Assembly: GCA_029880065.1 (NCBI GenBank)
Contig: JAOUPD010000033.1
Span: 1-11,273, forward strand
Origin: Hadesarchaea archaeon
GTDB lineage: Archaea > Hadarchaeota > Hadarchaeia > Hadarchaeales > Hadarchaeaceae
Direction of reading: 5' to 3'
Length of the DNA: 11,273 nucleotides
Below are positions 1 to 6,273 of this stretch, piece by piece; within the stretch, counting starts at the first letter, position 1, and every line of letters begins with the position of its first letter. A program made the position numbers and the translations under genes. The notes beneath the pieces are model-generated. The model worked only from the letters and a program-made list of their open reading frames with translations. It had not been told where the DNA came from and did not search any database.

Positions 1-41
1 TAAGTCTTGGTAAATGTTAAGTCCGCTAGGGGCATTGCAAA

Positions 42-815
42 ATGGAATCAGATTGCAAATTTGCCGTAGAGCTGGCCACGCGAGCAGGGAAAGCGTTGGC
101 CGCCCACTTCCGGGAGGATCGGGAGCTGCTCAGTCTCCGAAAAACAGTCAAAGAGATCACCACAAAACACGACAAGGAATCAGATAAGATGATTGTCAAT
201 GCCATCTCTGAAAAATACCCGGCTTACAATGTCTGGACCGAGGAGAGTGGGGTTATCAATAAAGGCTCCGAATACACATGGATAGTCGACCCGCTCGATG
301 GAACGGTGAATTTCGCCTCCGGCAACCCACTCTACTGCGTAACCCTCGCTCTCTTGAGGAAAAACGAACCCATCTTGGGGGTGACCTATGCCCCGACCAT
401 TAACGAGCTCTACGTCGCGGAAAGGGGTAAGGGCGCTTTCTTGAATCGAGAGAGGATTTCGGTCTCCACCACTGAGAAGCTGGAGGAGTGTTACGTCTAC
501 TTCTGTGAAGGAGGAGACAAAAACAGGCTTAGGACGGGCAAAATAAACGGCGCGATTTACCCAAAGGTGAGGGACCTCCGAAAGCTGGGCTCGGCTGGCT
601 TGGAAGCCGCATGGGTCGCCCGCGGAAGAGGAGACGCCTACGTCACCACGAAGATCGAACCTTGGGATGTCGCTGCCGGCGTGCTGTTGGTTCGGGAAGC
701 GGGGGGCAAGGTCACCGACCTCAGGGGCGGAGCATGGAAGACCGAGAGGTCCGACCTAGTCTTTTCCAACGGAAGGGTTCACGAGAGAATCCTAGAACTC
801 GTTTGCGGTCTGTGA
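42..815 (+). CDS. Inositol monophosphatase family protein (IMPase / FBPase-like)
   Basis: Predicted Mg2+-dependent sugar-phosphate phosphatase of the IMPase superfamily. In archaea these enzymes hydrolyse inositol-1-phosphate and often fructose-1,6-bisphosphate as well. The 257 residues match the usual length. Metal-site motifs are all visible: TEESG around residues 66-70 (E67/E68), WIVDPLDGTVNF at 80-91 (D83 and D86), and EPWDVAAG at 206-213 (D209), followed by the typical EAGGKVTDLRG tail of the second domain. The ATG at 42 is preceded by AGGGG at 28-32, a rather long spacing. The next gene on this strand is 205 bases downstream, so no operon is evident. The family is clear; whether the main substrate is inositol phosphate, fructose bisphosphate or an NADP phosphate cannot be decided from sequence. 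Confidence 0.93.
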   Translation: MESDCKFAVELATRAGKALAAHFREDRELLSLRKTVKEITTKHDKESDKMIVNAISEKYPAYNVWTEESGVINKGSEYTWIVDPLDGTVNFASGNPLYCVTLALLRKNEPILGVTYAPTINELYVAERGKGAFLNRERISVSTTEKLEECYVYFCEGGDKNRLRTGKINGAIYPKVRDLRKLGSAGLEAAWVARGRGDAYVTTKIEPWDVAAGVLLVREAGGKVTDLRGGAWKTERSDLVFSNGRVHERILELVCGL

Positions 816-850
816 AAATCGCTTAACGGAAAATGATGTTTAAGCTAGAT

Positions 851-871
851 GTAAACACCCCTGTTGACAAG
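851..871. repeat. Palindromic repeat, copy 1
   Basis: First of two 21-base near-identical units in the 816-1020 gap. Its core, 851-868, reads GTAAACA-CCCC-TGTTGAC: two 7-base arms around CCCC with one mismatch. The unit lies about 36 bases after the phosphatase stop and about 100 bases before the panB TATA box. It could be a regulator-binding site or form an RNA hairpin at the phosphatase transcript end. Confidence 0.7.
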
Positions 872-916
872 AAAACTACATCCTCATTTTCGTGAGTACT
901 TACAGGGCATGCATTT

Positions 917-937
917 GTCAACACCCCTGTTGACAAG
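917..937. repeat. Palindromic repeat, copy 2
   Basis: Second unit, starting exactly 66 bases after the first and differing from it at one base (C for A at the third position). Its core, 917-934, is GTCAACACCCCTGTTGAC, a perfect inverted repeat of 7-base arms around CCCC, followed by the shared AAG. It ends 33 bases before the likely panB TATA box, where archaeal activators commonly bind. The rest of the gap (872-916 and 938-969) shows no gene; a weaker near-palindrome, GTGAGTACTTAC, lies at 892-903. Confidence 0.7.
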
Positions 938-969
938 CAATGTGTTTGTGATTTAGGTTCCAGCTGCAG

Positions 970-977
970 TTTTTTAT
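970..977 (+). promoter_or_regulatory. Likely TATA box of panB
   Basis: TTTTTTAT at 970-977 is the best AT-rich element before panB. A start point about 25 bases on, near 1000, would leave a leader of roughly 20 bases. That leader would contain the GAGG ribosome site at 1009-1012, eight bases before the ATG. Confidence 0.5.
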
Positions 978-1020
978 CCAACGTCACCAACTTACACGTG
1001 AACTGTTTGAGGAATCAAAG

Positions 1021-1872
1021 ATGGAAAAAATCACAACGACCGTCATTCGCGAGATGAAAGACCGCGGCGAACGCGTTGTCATGGTGGCGGCCTATGACTA
1101 TCCAACCGCCCGCATGGTAGACGAAGCAGGAGGAGATGCGGTTTTGGTCGGGGACTCATTAGCCAACGTCATACTTGGCTATAAGGACACACTTGCCGTC
1201 TCCATGGACGAGATGATTCACCACACGAAAGCAGTGGCGAGGGCGGTGAAGCGTGCCCTAGTGGTCGGGGACATGCCATTTATGTCATACCAAGCAAGCG
1301 CGGAGGACGCGATTCGAAATGCCGGCCGCTTCATAAAGGAGGGCCACGCAGAAGCTGTGAAGGTGGAAGGCGGCCGCGGCATGATCAAGAAAATTAAGGC
1401 CATCATCCAATCAGGTATCCCCGTCATGGGACACCTCGGCCTGACTCCCCAGTGGGTCCATCAGTTCGGCGGTTTTAAGGTTCGCGGAAAGACCAAGTCC
1501 ACCGCGCACGCTATCCTCGAGGACGCGCGAAGGTTGGAGCATGCAGGAGTATTCAGCCTGGTGCTCGAGTGCATCCCCTGGCAGCTGGCAAAGCTCATCA
1601 CCGAAAAGATCGAGGTCCCTACGATAGGGATTGGTGCGGGACCCTATTGTGACGGCCAAGTGCTCGTGATCCACGATTTGCTTGGCTTAACCGGCCCCCA
1701 CGTCCCGAAGTTCGTCAAGCGCTACACCAAGCTCGACGATGCGGTGATGAAAGCACTGAGTGATTTTAGGCGGGAAGTTAAGACTGGCAAGTTCCCGAAG
1801 TTGGAGCACAGCTATGAAATGCCGCGCGAGGAAGTGCGAAAGCTACTCAGCGAATTCAAGCGCAAACGATGA
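1021..1872 (+). CDS. panB: 3-methyl-2-oxobutanoate hydroxymethyltransferase
   Basis: Makes ketopantoate from 3-methyl-2-oxobutanoate and methylene-tetrahydrofolate (or the archaeal methylene-pterin equivalent), the first committed step towards pantothenate and coenzyme A. The 283-residue product is a full-length TIM-barrel enzyme. Visible motifs: VAAYDYPTA near 22-30, VGDS with D45, VGDMPFMSY with D84, KVEGG with K114 and E116, MGHLGLTPQ with H138, VLECIP with E183, and TIGIGAGPYCDGQVLV at 201-216. D45, D84, K114, E116, H138 and E183 match the known metal, substrate and catalytic residues of the family. The ATG follows GAGG with 8-base spacing. No other coenzyme A gene is next to it, and the twin palindromes upstream may control it. 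Identification is near certain. Confidence 0.97.
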   Translation: MEKITTTVIREMKDRGERVVMVAAYDYPTARMVDEAGGDAVLVGDSLANVILGYKDTLAVSMDEMIHHTKAVARAVKRALVVGDMPFMSYQASAEDAIRNAGRFIKEGHAEAVKVEGGRGMIKKIKAIIQSGIPVMGHLGLTPQWVHQFGGFKVRGKTKSTAHAILEDARRLEHAGVFSLVLECIPWQLAKLITEKIEVPTIGIGAGPYCDGQVLVIHDLLGLTGPHVPKFVKRYTKLDDAVMKALSDFRREVKTGKFPKLEHSYEMPREEVRKLLSEFKRKR

Positions 1873-1893
1873 TTTAGACACCAAATAAGTACG

Positions 1894-1901
1894 TTTAAAT
1901 A
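1894..1901 (+). promoter_or_regulatory. TATA box of the histone-like gene
   Basis: TTTAAATA at 1894-1901 is a good archaeal TATA box in an AT-rich 71-base gap. Transcription from about 1922 would give a leader of about 20 bases containing the strong ribosome site GGAGGTG at 1932-1938. Confidence 0.65.
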
Positions 1902-1943
1902 GCCCTTGAATTCAAAATAAATCAACAAATCGGAGGTGTATAA

Positions 1944-2108
1944 ATGGCTTACATCGTGAAATCCGCCGTTAGGGGCCTAATCAAAGGTATGAGAGCAAGC
2001 GACGATTTCTTTAATGAACTGGATGAGCTAATAAAGCGAAGGTGCAAGAGAGCTGTAGACAGAGCGAAAGGAAACGGAAGAAAGACTTTAAGAGGGGTCG
2101 ATGTTTAA
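1944..2108 (+). CDS. Short histone-fold-like protein (DUF1931-type), 54 aa
   Basis: A 54-residue gene with an excellent translation signal (GGAGGTG five bases before ATG) and its own TATA box and T-rich terminator. The product is very basic. It begins MAYIVKSAVRGLIKG, continues with MRASDDFFNELDELIKRRCKRAVDRAK and ends NGRKTLRGVDV. This layout, VKxxV / S-x-DFxxxLD / helix of K and R / A-x-RAKxNGRKT / D-V, resembles the short archaeal DUF1931 proteins, which carry a histone-like helix-strand-helix core. It may bind DNA or act as a small chromatin or assembly factor; the family's role is not established. It seems to be expressed alone, between panB and a convergent aIF5A gene. Being a real gene is likely; the family assignment rests on motif memory rather than a search. 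Confidence 0.72.
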   Translation: MAYIVKSAVRGLIKGMRASDDFFNELDELIKRRCKRAVDRAKGNGRKTLRGVDV

Positions 2109-2118
2109 AACAAATTGA

Positions 2119-2159
2119 TTTTTTATTTTTTTATCGTCCCTCTTTTTAATTTTTTTTAT
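2119..2159 (+). terminator. T-rich terminator between convergent genes
   Basis: Several T runs (2119-2124, 2126-2132, 2143-2147, 2151-2157) directly follow the histone-like gene and end at the stop codon of the convergent aIF5A gene. Archaeal RNA polymerase terminates on such T stretches in the non-template strand without needing a hairpin. Confidence 0.65.
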
Positions 2160-2552
2160 TTAGCCTTTTACACGCTCGATTTTCCTTCTACTTAAAGCCT
2201 GAATGTACTCGACCTCGACGCCTTCGCGAACCTCACCGCGGAGGACCATTGAGATTGGAAGCTCAAATGTCTCATAAGTTGTCAAATCCATGAGCTGGGC
2301 GTTGTTCGCTATGATCGCGAGCACTTGGGCGCTACCCCGCTCGATTATCGGCACACCCACCTTGGCGCTAGTGGGGCGGACTATGCTTCGCTTCTGCGAG
2401 TCGAAAATGCCAATCGCGTCGACTTTCGCCTTCGCGTGCCCATGCTTACCAGGCGCTGAAGTGGAGAAACCCACGATGCGGCAGGGCTCGTCGTCGATGA
2501 TCACGAAGCGCCCCTCTTTGAGCTTGCCTATCTCTGTCATCTCCTTCGCCAC
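2160..2552 (-). CDS. Translation factor aIF5A (hypusine-containing)
   Basis: Archaeal homologue of eIF5A/EF-P, which helps ribosomes form difficult peptide bonds and assists elongation and termination. The 130 residues cover both usual domains: an SH3-like N-terminal domain with the loop STSAPGKHGHAK (30-41), whose K36 is the lysine converted to (deoxy)hypusine, and an OB-fold domain ending with LRGEVREGVEVEYIQALSRRKIERVKG. The start is GTG at 2552, giving MAKEMTEIGKL. An AGAGGT ribosome site lies a few bases upstream, so it is preferred over the in-frame ATG four codons later. It stands alone, divergent from the NAD kinase gene. Identification is secure. Confidence 0.97.
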   Translation of the reverse strand: MAKEMTEIGKLKEGRFVIIDDEPCRIVGFSTSAPGKHGHAKAKVDAIGIFDSQKRSIVRPTSAKVGVPIIERGSAQVLAIIANNAQLMDLTTYETFELPISMVLRGEVREGVEVEYIQALSRRKIERVKG

Positions 2553-2586
2553 TGAAATACCTCTTTTTGATTATTTCAACTCACAC

Positions 2587-2596
2587 TTAAAAATTT
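2587..2596 (-). promoter_or_regulatory. Likely TATA box of the aIF5A gene, in a divergent promoter region
   Basis: Read on the - strand, AAATTTTTAAG at about 2586-2596 lies some 35-45 bases before the GTG start, the right distance for a short leader. The same 103-base gap must also hold the promoter for the + strand NAD kinase gene. The best candidate there is TTTAACGTTAAA at 2612-2623, which is weaker and partly symmetric. Confidence 0.5.
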
Positions 2597-2655
2597 GATG
2601 TCGCCTGAACCTTTAACGTTAAATCCTTGGAGGGAAAACTTGAGCTGGTGAAAAC

Positions 2656-3456
2656 TTGCGGATAGGATTAATCGCCCACCCGGAACTCCCCGAAGCCCTG
2701 AAGTTCACGCAAAAGGTGCTGAGGCTCTTGAGCAAAGAAGAGGTTCTGCTCGAGCGGGGGCTCGCTAGGAAGCTTGGTAAGCGTGGAGTGACTGCGCGGG
2801 AGCTTCAAAAGGCGGATGCCATTGTCACAATCGGTGGCGATGGAACAATTTTATTCGCCCAACGAGAAGCACCAGAAACCCCGATACTTGGCATAAATCT
2901 CGGTGGGAGAGGCTTTCTGGCAGATGTCAAGCCAGATGAAGCTCAGCGGGCGCTTCGAATGTTAGTCATGGGGGAGCTGCCGATCGTCGAGAAAGAGAAG
3001 TTGGTCGGAGAAGCTGCGGGTAAACAATTGCCTTATGCACTGAATGATGCAGTGGTGTGTTCTGCCAAAGCTGGGAAAACTCTTACGTTGAGGATATCCG
3101 TCGACGGCAAAGTGACCGCGGACGTGAAAGGAGACGGCGTTATCGTGGCGACCCCTACCGGGAGCACTGCCTACGCCTTAGCCGCTGGCGGTCCTGTGAT
3201 CGACCCACGCCTCAGGGTTTTTGTGGTGGTGCCTATATGCCCATCTCACCTCGGCCCTAACCCTTTGGTAGTGCCCATCGACAGCCGTATTGAGATAGAA
3301 CCTACCAGACCGGGACGCGGGGCATTTGTAATAGTGGACGGCCAAATTGCGGCCAAACTTGAGCCCGGGGAAAAAGCCAAATTCCATCGCTCCGATAAGC
3401 CAGCACGTTTCTTCGAGTGGGGCGAATTCTACTGCAAGGTGAGGGAGAAGCTGTAA
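2656..3456 (+). CDS. nadK: NAD kinase (NAD(+)/NADH kinase)
   Basis: Phosphorylates NAD to NADP in the cytosol, the only route to NADP. The 266-residue product has the family signatures: TIGGDGTILFAQR at 58-70 with catalytic D62, GINLGGRGFLADV at 79-91, LND at 129-131 (the NE/ND ribose-contacting site), GDGVIVATPTGSTAYALAAGGP at 159-180, and PICPSHLGPNPLVVP at 193-207 near the C-terminal sheet. The start is TTG at 2656: it gives the usual MRIGLIAHP opening, it has GGTG just upstream, and an in-frame stop at 2641-2643 rules out anything longer. The stop TAA (3454-3456) touches the GTG of nob1, so the two are very likely cotranscribed. Confidence 0.95.
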   Translation: MRIGLIAHPELPEALKFTQKVLRLLSKEEVLLERGLARKLGKRGVTARELQKADAIVTIGGDGTILFAQREAPETPILGINLGGRGFLADVKPDEAQRALRMLVMGELPIVEKEKLVGEAAGKQLPYALNDAVVCSAKAGKTLTLRISVDGKVTADVKGDGVIVATPTGSTAYALAAGGPVIDPRLRVFVVVPICPSHLGPNPLVVPIDSRIEIEPTRPGRGAFVIVDGQIAAKLEPGEKAKFHRSDKPARFFEWGEFYCKVREKL

Positions 3457-3951
3457 GTGCCGCGCAAGGTCTATGTTCTGGATACCTCCGCCGTGATAGC
3501 GGGACTTGTGCCAGGATTGGCCAAGGCAGAACAGGTGACCGTGCAGGAGGTGCTGAAGGAGGCCAAAGACTTGTGCTCGAAGCTCGAACTCGAGACTGCA
3601 GTAGCTGCGGGCAAGGTAAAGGTTGTTGACCCTTCGAGGGAGGCCTTGGACGAGATCGGGAAAAGGGTCGCCCAAACCGGAGATGTAGTTTCAGCCGTGG
3701 ATATCAAGCTGCTCGCGCTTGCGCTGGACCTAAAGCGGTCCGGTGAGGAACCGGAACTCGTGACTGACGATTACGCCATCCAGAATTTGGCGAGTTTGTT
3801 CGATCTTCCCTACCGGCGCATCGTCATGCCGGGGATAAAAGAGGTGCTGCGCTGGGAGATGGTCTGCCCCGCCTGCAATCGCAAATATACGCCGGCGGCT
3901 TCCCAATGCGAGGTATGCGGCTCTACGTTGGTCCGAAGGCCCAGAAGGTGA
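3457..3951 (+). CDS. nob1: rRNA maturation endonuclease Nob1 (PIN domain plus zinc ribbon)
   Basis: Archaeal Nob1 cuts the 3' end of pre-16S rRNA during late small-subunit assembly. The 164-residue product starts with the PIN-domain strand KVYVLDTSAVIAG. Candidate acidic active-site residues are D9, E31, D82 (SAVDIKLLALAL) and D104/D105 (LVTDDYAIQNLA). The C-terminal zinc ribbon has two knuckles, CPAC (C137, C140) and CEVC (C151, C154), and ends in a basic tail RRPRR. This order and length are typical of archaeal Nob1. The start is GTG at 3457, immediately after the nadK stop, with GGTGAGGGAG upstream inside nadK as ribosome site, suggesting coupled translation. Confidence 0.92.
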   Translation: MPRKVYVLDTSAVIAGLVPGLAKAEQVTVQEVLKEAKDLCSKLELETAVAAGKVKVVDPSREALDEIGKRVAQTGDVVSAVDIKLLALALDLKRSGEEPELVTDDYAIQNLASLFDLPYRRIVMPGIKEVLRWEMVCPACNRKYTPAASQCEVCGSTLVRRPRR

Positions 3952-3952
3952 A

Positions 3953-3960
3953 GTTTTAAG
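3953..3960 (+). promoter_or_regulatory. Likely TATA box of the PhoU-like gene
   Basis: GTTTTAAG, about 3953-3960, begins just after the nob1 stop. A transcript start near 3982 would leave a very short leader made mainly of the G-rich ribosome site at 3981-3991. This argues for the GTG at 3995 as start of the next gene. Confidence 0.45.
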
Positions 3961-3994
3961 ACGCCCCGTCGAAATACCGTAGGGGGTGGGGTGT

Positions 3995-4711
3995 GTGAGA
4001 GAAATTCTGATGATTGGCATCTCGCCGATTGGTGGGGGGAAGGAAAAAGAAACCCTCAAGATTCTCAGAGAAAATGCGAGAGCTGTTGTAAAAACCGTGA
4101 AAAAATTTGAAGAAATGATTAACGCCCTTTTCTCCGAACGTGACGTGAAAAAAGCGCAGACCCTAGGTAGGCAAGTCTCCGAGCTCGAGACGAACGCAGA
4201 TGTGGGCAGGAGGAAGTTCGCTAGTTGTCTCAGCAAAGGGGCATTTTTACCCGCACTCAGGGGCGATTTAGCGAGGTTGGCGGAACAGGTCGATAACGTG
4301 GCTGATGCTGCCGAAGAGGTAACGCGCACAGTTTTGCTGAGGGAGAAGCTTCTCGATATCCTCATAAAGGCGGAAAGACGGCAAAAAAAGGCGAAAGTTA
4401 TTCGGGATGGTCTAATCAAGGTAGCCAAACTAGCCACGCAAACGGCGGAGGTTTTGAAATCCTCGATCGATGCCTTGGCGTCGGACATCGATGCCGCAAC
4501 CGCGAGGGCGAATGAAGCTGACAAGCTAGAACATGCCTCCGACATCTTGGAGCAATCGCTTCTCGCAGACGTTTTTGAGTACGAAAAGCTACTGGACCCC
4601 GTCAGCGTGTTTCAGCTGAACAATCTCATCCGCGGAATAGGCGATATCTCCAACCGCGCCGAGGATGCGAGCGACGTGATAGCAATCGTCGCGTACACGC
4701 TCAGAGCATAG
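3995..4711 (+). CDS. PhoU-like DUF47 family protein (putative phosphate transport regulator)
   Basis: All-helical PhoU-like protein of the DUF47/TIGR00153 family, whose members are usually encoded beside PiT phosphate transporters and are thought to regulate them. About 238 residues, a normal length. It opens with KETLKILRENARAVVKTVKKFEEM and contains repeated acidic helices with the E/D-x3-D pattern that binds metal clusters in PhoU proteins: LAEQVDNVADAAEE in the first half, EADKLEHASDILEQ and GDISNRAEDASDVIAIVAY in the second. The start is uncertain. GTG at 3995 has a good G-rich ribosome site and fits the TATA position; GTG at 3986 and ATG at 4010 are in the same frame. It converges on the PiT gene instead of sharing an operon with it. 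Family assignment is strong; regulation of that transporter is inferred. Confidence 0.87.
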   Translation: MREILMIGISPIGGGKEKETLKILRENARAVVKTVKKFEEMINALFSERDVKKAQTLGRQVSELETNADVGRRKFASCLSKGAFLPALRGDLARLAEQVDNVADAAEEVTRTVLLREKLLDILIKAERRQKKAKVIRDGLIKVAKLATQTAEVLKSSIDALASDIDAATARANEADKLEHASDILEQSLLADVFEYEKLLDPVSVFQLNNLIRGIGDISNRAEDASDVIAIVAYTLRA

Positions 4712-4726
4712 TTTTCATTTCTATTT
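4712..4726 (+). terminator. T-rich end of the PhoU-like transcript
   Basis: The 15 bases between the two convergent stop codons read TTTTCATTTCTATTT, a pyrimidine-rich stretch fitting archaeal termination. No hairpin is visible, and transcripts of the two genes may overlap here. Confidence 0.4.
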
Positions 4727-5737
4727 TCACACCAACAAGAACAACCACCCAAGCAGGAACGAGAAAGTGCATGTTATGGCAGGAGTCAAGACCCAAGCTA
4801 TCCCGATATGGCCAAGTTTTCTCCTGCTCACGGCAGCCGCACCTTTCACAAGCCCCGCACCAGCCACAGCCCCGACAATAGCCTGCGTTGTGGACACGGG
4901 TATTCCAAACTGCACGAATGACCAGACCGTGAGTGCCGCCCCCAGTTGAGCGGCGAAAGCGGTCAAGGCGTCGAGCCTGGTTATTCCCGTACCCACCGTA
5001 TGCATCACCTTGCGGCTGTAAGTCAAAACGCCGACCGCCAAAGCAATCCCGCCAAACAGTCCAATGAGTCTGAAGTCTGGTCCACCTCCTTCAAAAAATG
5101 CGTAAACAGCTCCGGTTGACGCGCCCACATCGTTGGCGCCGAGAGCATAGGCGACAAACGCGCTAGCCACAATGACTAGGATTGTCAGGACTTGGTTGAG
5201 CAATACGATATTCTTTATTTTTCGCAGCGGGGGCCCTAAGGCTTTGAACAAGATGAAAGCGAGAAGGGCGGCGATAAATGGACTTAACACCCAAGCGACG
5301 ACGATAGTGCCAAGTACACCGAATTGAACGCTCGCACCAATGCCTGCCTGTGTGTAAGATATCAGCAAACCCGCCCCAACAATCGCACCTACTGTGGCCT
5401 GTGAAGTAGAAACAGGTAGACCTTTTACAGTAACTATCGTGACCCATATCCCGGCGGCAAGCAGGGCGGCAATTGCGGCTTGGGGAATTTTGGAAAGAGG
5501 ATTTACGCCGCCCGCCCCGATCACGATGCCCTCTCCCACGGTTTTCATGTTTTTCCAACCCTCTAGGACCGCGCCCAAGAGGACAAACAGTATCACGATC
5601 ACGATTGCGCGGCGATATGACAAAATCCTCCCGCCAACCGCTGCCCCCACGCAATTAGCGGAACCATTCGCGCCGACGTTCCAAACTACTAAGTAAAAAC
5701 CAGCGAGCAGTGCGACTACGGCGATGAGCTCGATCAC
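4727..5737 (-). CDS. PiT family inorganic phosphate transporter
   Basis: Membrane protein that imports phosphate coupled to Na+ or H+. The 336 residues are almost all hydrophobic, about ten membrane helices, with the inverted internal repeat of the PiT family. GLPVSTSQATVGAIVGAGL (106-124) in the first half mirrors GIPVSTTQAIVGAVAGAGL (278-296) in the second. The signature motif is canonical in the second repeat, GANDVGAS (200-207, D203), but reads GANGSANC (22-29) in the first, with glycine replacing the usual aspartate. The start is GTG at 5737, preceded by GGGGGAAAGA. It lies 44 bases downstream of the phosphodiesterase gene on the same strand and may be cotranscribed with it. The PhoU-like gene on the opposite strand is the probable regulator. 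Confidence 0.92.
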   Translation of the reverse strand: MIELIAVVALLAGFYLVVWNVGANGSANCVGAAVGGRILSYRRAIVIVILFVLLGAVLEGWKNMKTVGEGIVIGAGGVNPLSKIPQAAIAALLAAGIWVTIVTVKGLPVSTSQATVGAIVGAGLLISYTQAGIGASVQFGVLGTIVVAWVLSPFIAALLAFILFKALGPPLRKIKNIVLLNQVLTILVIVASAFVAYALGANDVGASTGAVYAFFEGGGPDFRLIGLFGGIALAVGVLTYSRKVMHTVGTGITRLDALTAFAAQLGAALTVWSFVQFGIPVSTTQAIVGAVAGAGLVKGAAAVSRRKLGHIGIAWVLTPAITCTFSFLLGWLFLLV

Positions 5738-5781
5738 TCTTTCCCCCGAGCCGAGTTAACCGCGCATACTAAAATAGTGAG

Positions 5782-6273
5782 CTATAACTCTAAAATTTCC
5801 GCGCTTAGTTCGTCCAAGTCGAGCATCGCAACCGTCAGGCGCCCGCTCAGATAGCCGCAGACCTCACCCGGGTTGATGAGCAGCGTTTTGCCCTCACGAA
5901 CCTCAGCACGATGGGTGTGCCCCCGGACAATCACGTCAAAGGTGCCCGACTTCAAGAGGGCCCCGACGATTTCTTCGTGGGTGCCGTGCAACAACGCTAT
6001 TTTCCGCCCGCCCAGTTCCAGCGCCGCGAAGTTCCCTAGCGGCTTCACATCCATTTCGCCGAACTTGACGCTTACGAGCTCCCGGTCACCTTCGTTGTTT
6101 CCCCAGACGTAGTGCAGCTTGGCCTTCAGCTTCGAAAATTTAGGAGCCACGAAGGGCGAAACCAAGTCGCCTGCGTGTAAGACGTGCTCGACTCCAGCCC
6201 GATTGAAGAAATCTATCGCCCGCTCCACCGCGTCGATCCTGTTGTGCGTGTCGGCCATTAACCCAACTTTCAC
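5782..6273 (-). CDS. MJ0936/YfcE-type metallophosphoesterase
   Basis: Small calcineurin-like phosphodiesterase of the YfcE/MJ0936 (TIGR00040) family. Relatives hydrolyse phosphodiesters in vitro; the natural substrate is unknown. The 163 residues are the usual length. The two-metal site is complete: ADTH (D8, H10), HAGDLV (D36), GNNEGD (N59; the usual final Asp of GN-x-D is Glu61 here), LLHGTH (H96) and GHTH (H119, H121). The GTG start at 6273 directly abuts the TAG stop of the upstream peptidase, with GGGGGTGG inside the peptidase end as ribosome site, so translation is probably coupled. Whether it works with the peptidase or the transporter is not known. Confidence 0.9.
   Translation of the reverse strand: MKVGLMADTHNRIDAVERAIDFFNRAGVEHVLHAGDLVSPFVAPKFSKLKAKLHYVWGNNEGDRELVSVKFGEMDVKPLGNFAALELGGRKIALLHGTHEEIVGALLKSGTFDVIVRGHTHRAEVREGKTLLINPGEVCGYLSGRLTVAMLDLDELSAEILEL

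Noticed and set aside
833..895. A 20-codon frame starting MMFKLDVNTPVDK through palindrome copy 1; the same frame gives VNTPVDK again at copy 2
   Set aside because: The copies are in phase (66 bases apart), but a TGA at 893-895 separates them and the repeat is better explained by its DNA symmetry. There is no ribosome site, and the frame is very short.
851..937. The two palindromic repeats as a short CRISPR array
   Set aside because: Only two units, 21 bases long with a 45-base interval, almost fully palindromic, and no cas genes nearby.
2640..2651. Three-codon frame TTG-AGC-TGG-TGA after GGAGGG, just before nadK, as a leader peptide or uORF
   Set aside because: Too short to judge. GGAGGG may simply help recruit ribosomes for the TTG at 2656, and there is no attenuator structure.
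3178..3675. 165-codon open frame on the - strand opposite nadK and nob1
   Set aside because: Antisense shadow spanning the junction of two confirmed genes, with no motif and no ribosome site that I could see.
3730..4545. 271-codon open frame on the - strand opposite nob1 and the PhoU-like gene
   Set aside because: It lies antisense to two genes with clear family motifs, has a low-complexity Ser/Ala/Leu/Phe-rich composition, and has no recognisable domain. Long antisense frames are expected opposite GC-rich Lys/Glu/Ala-rich coding DNA.
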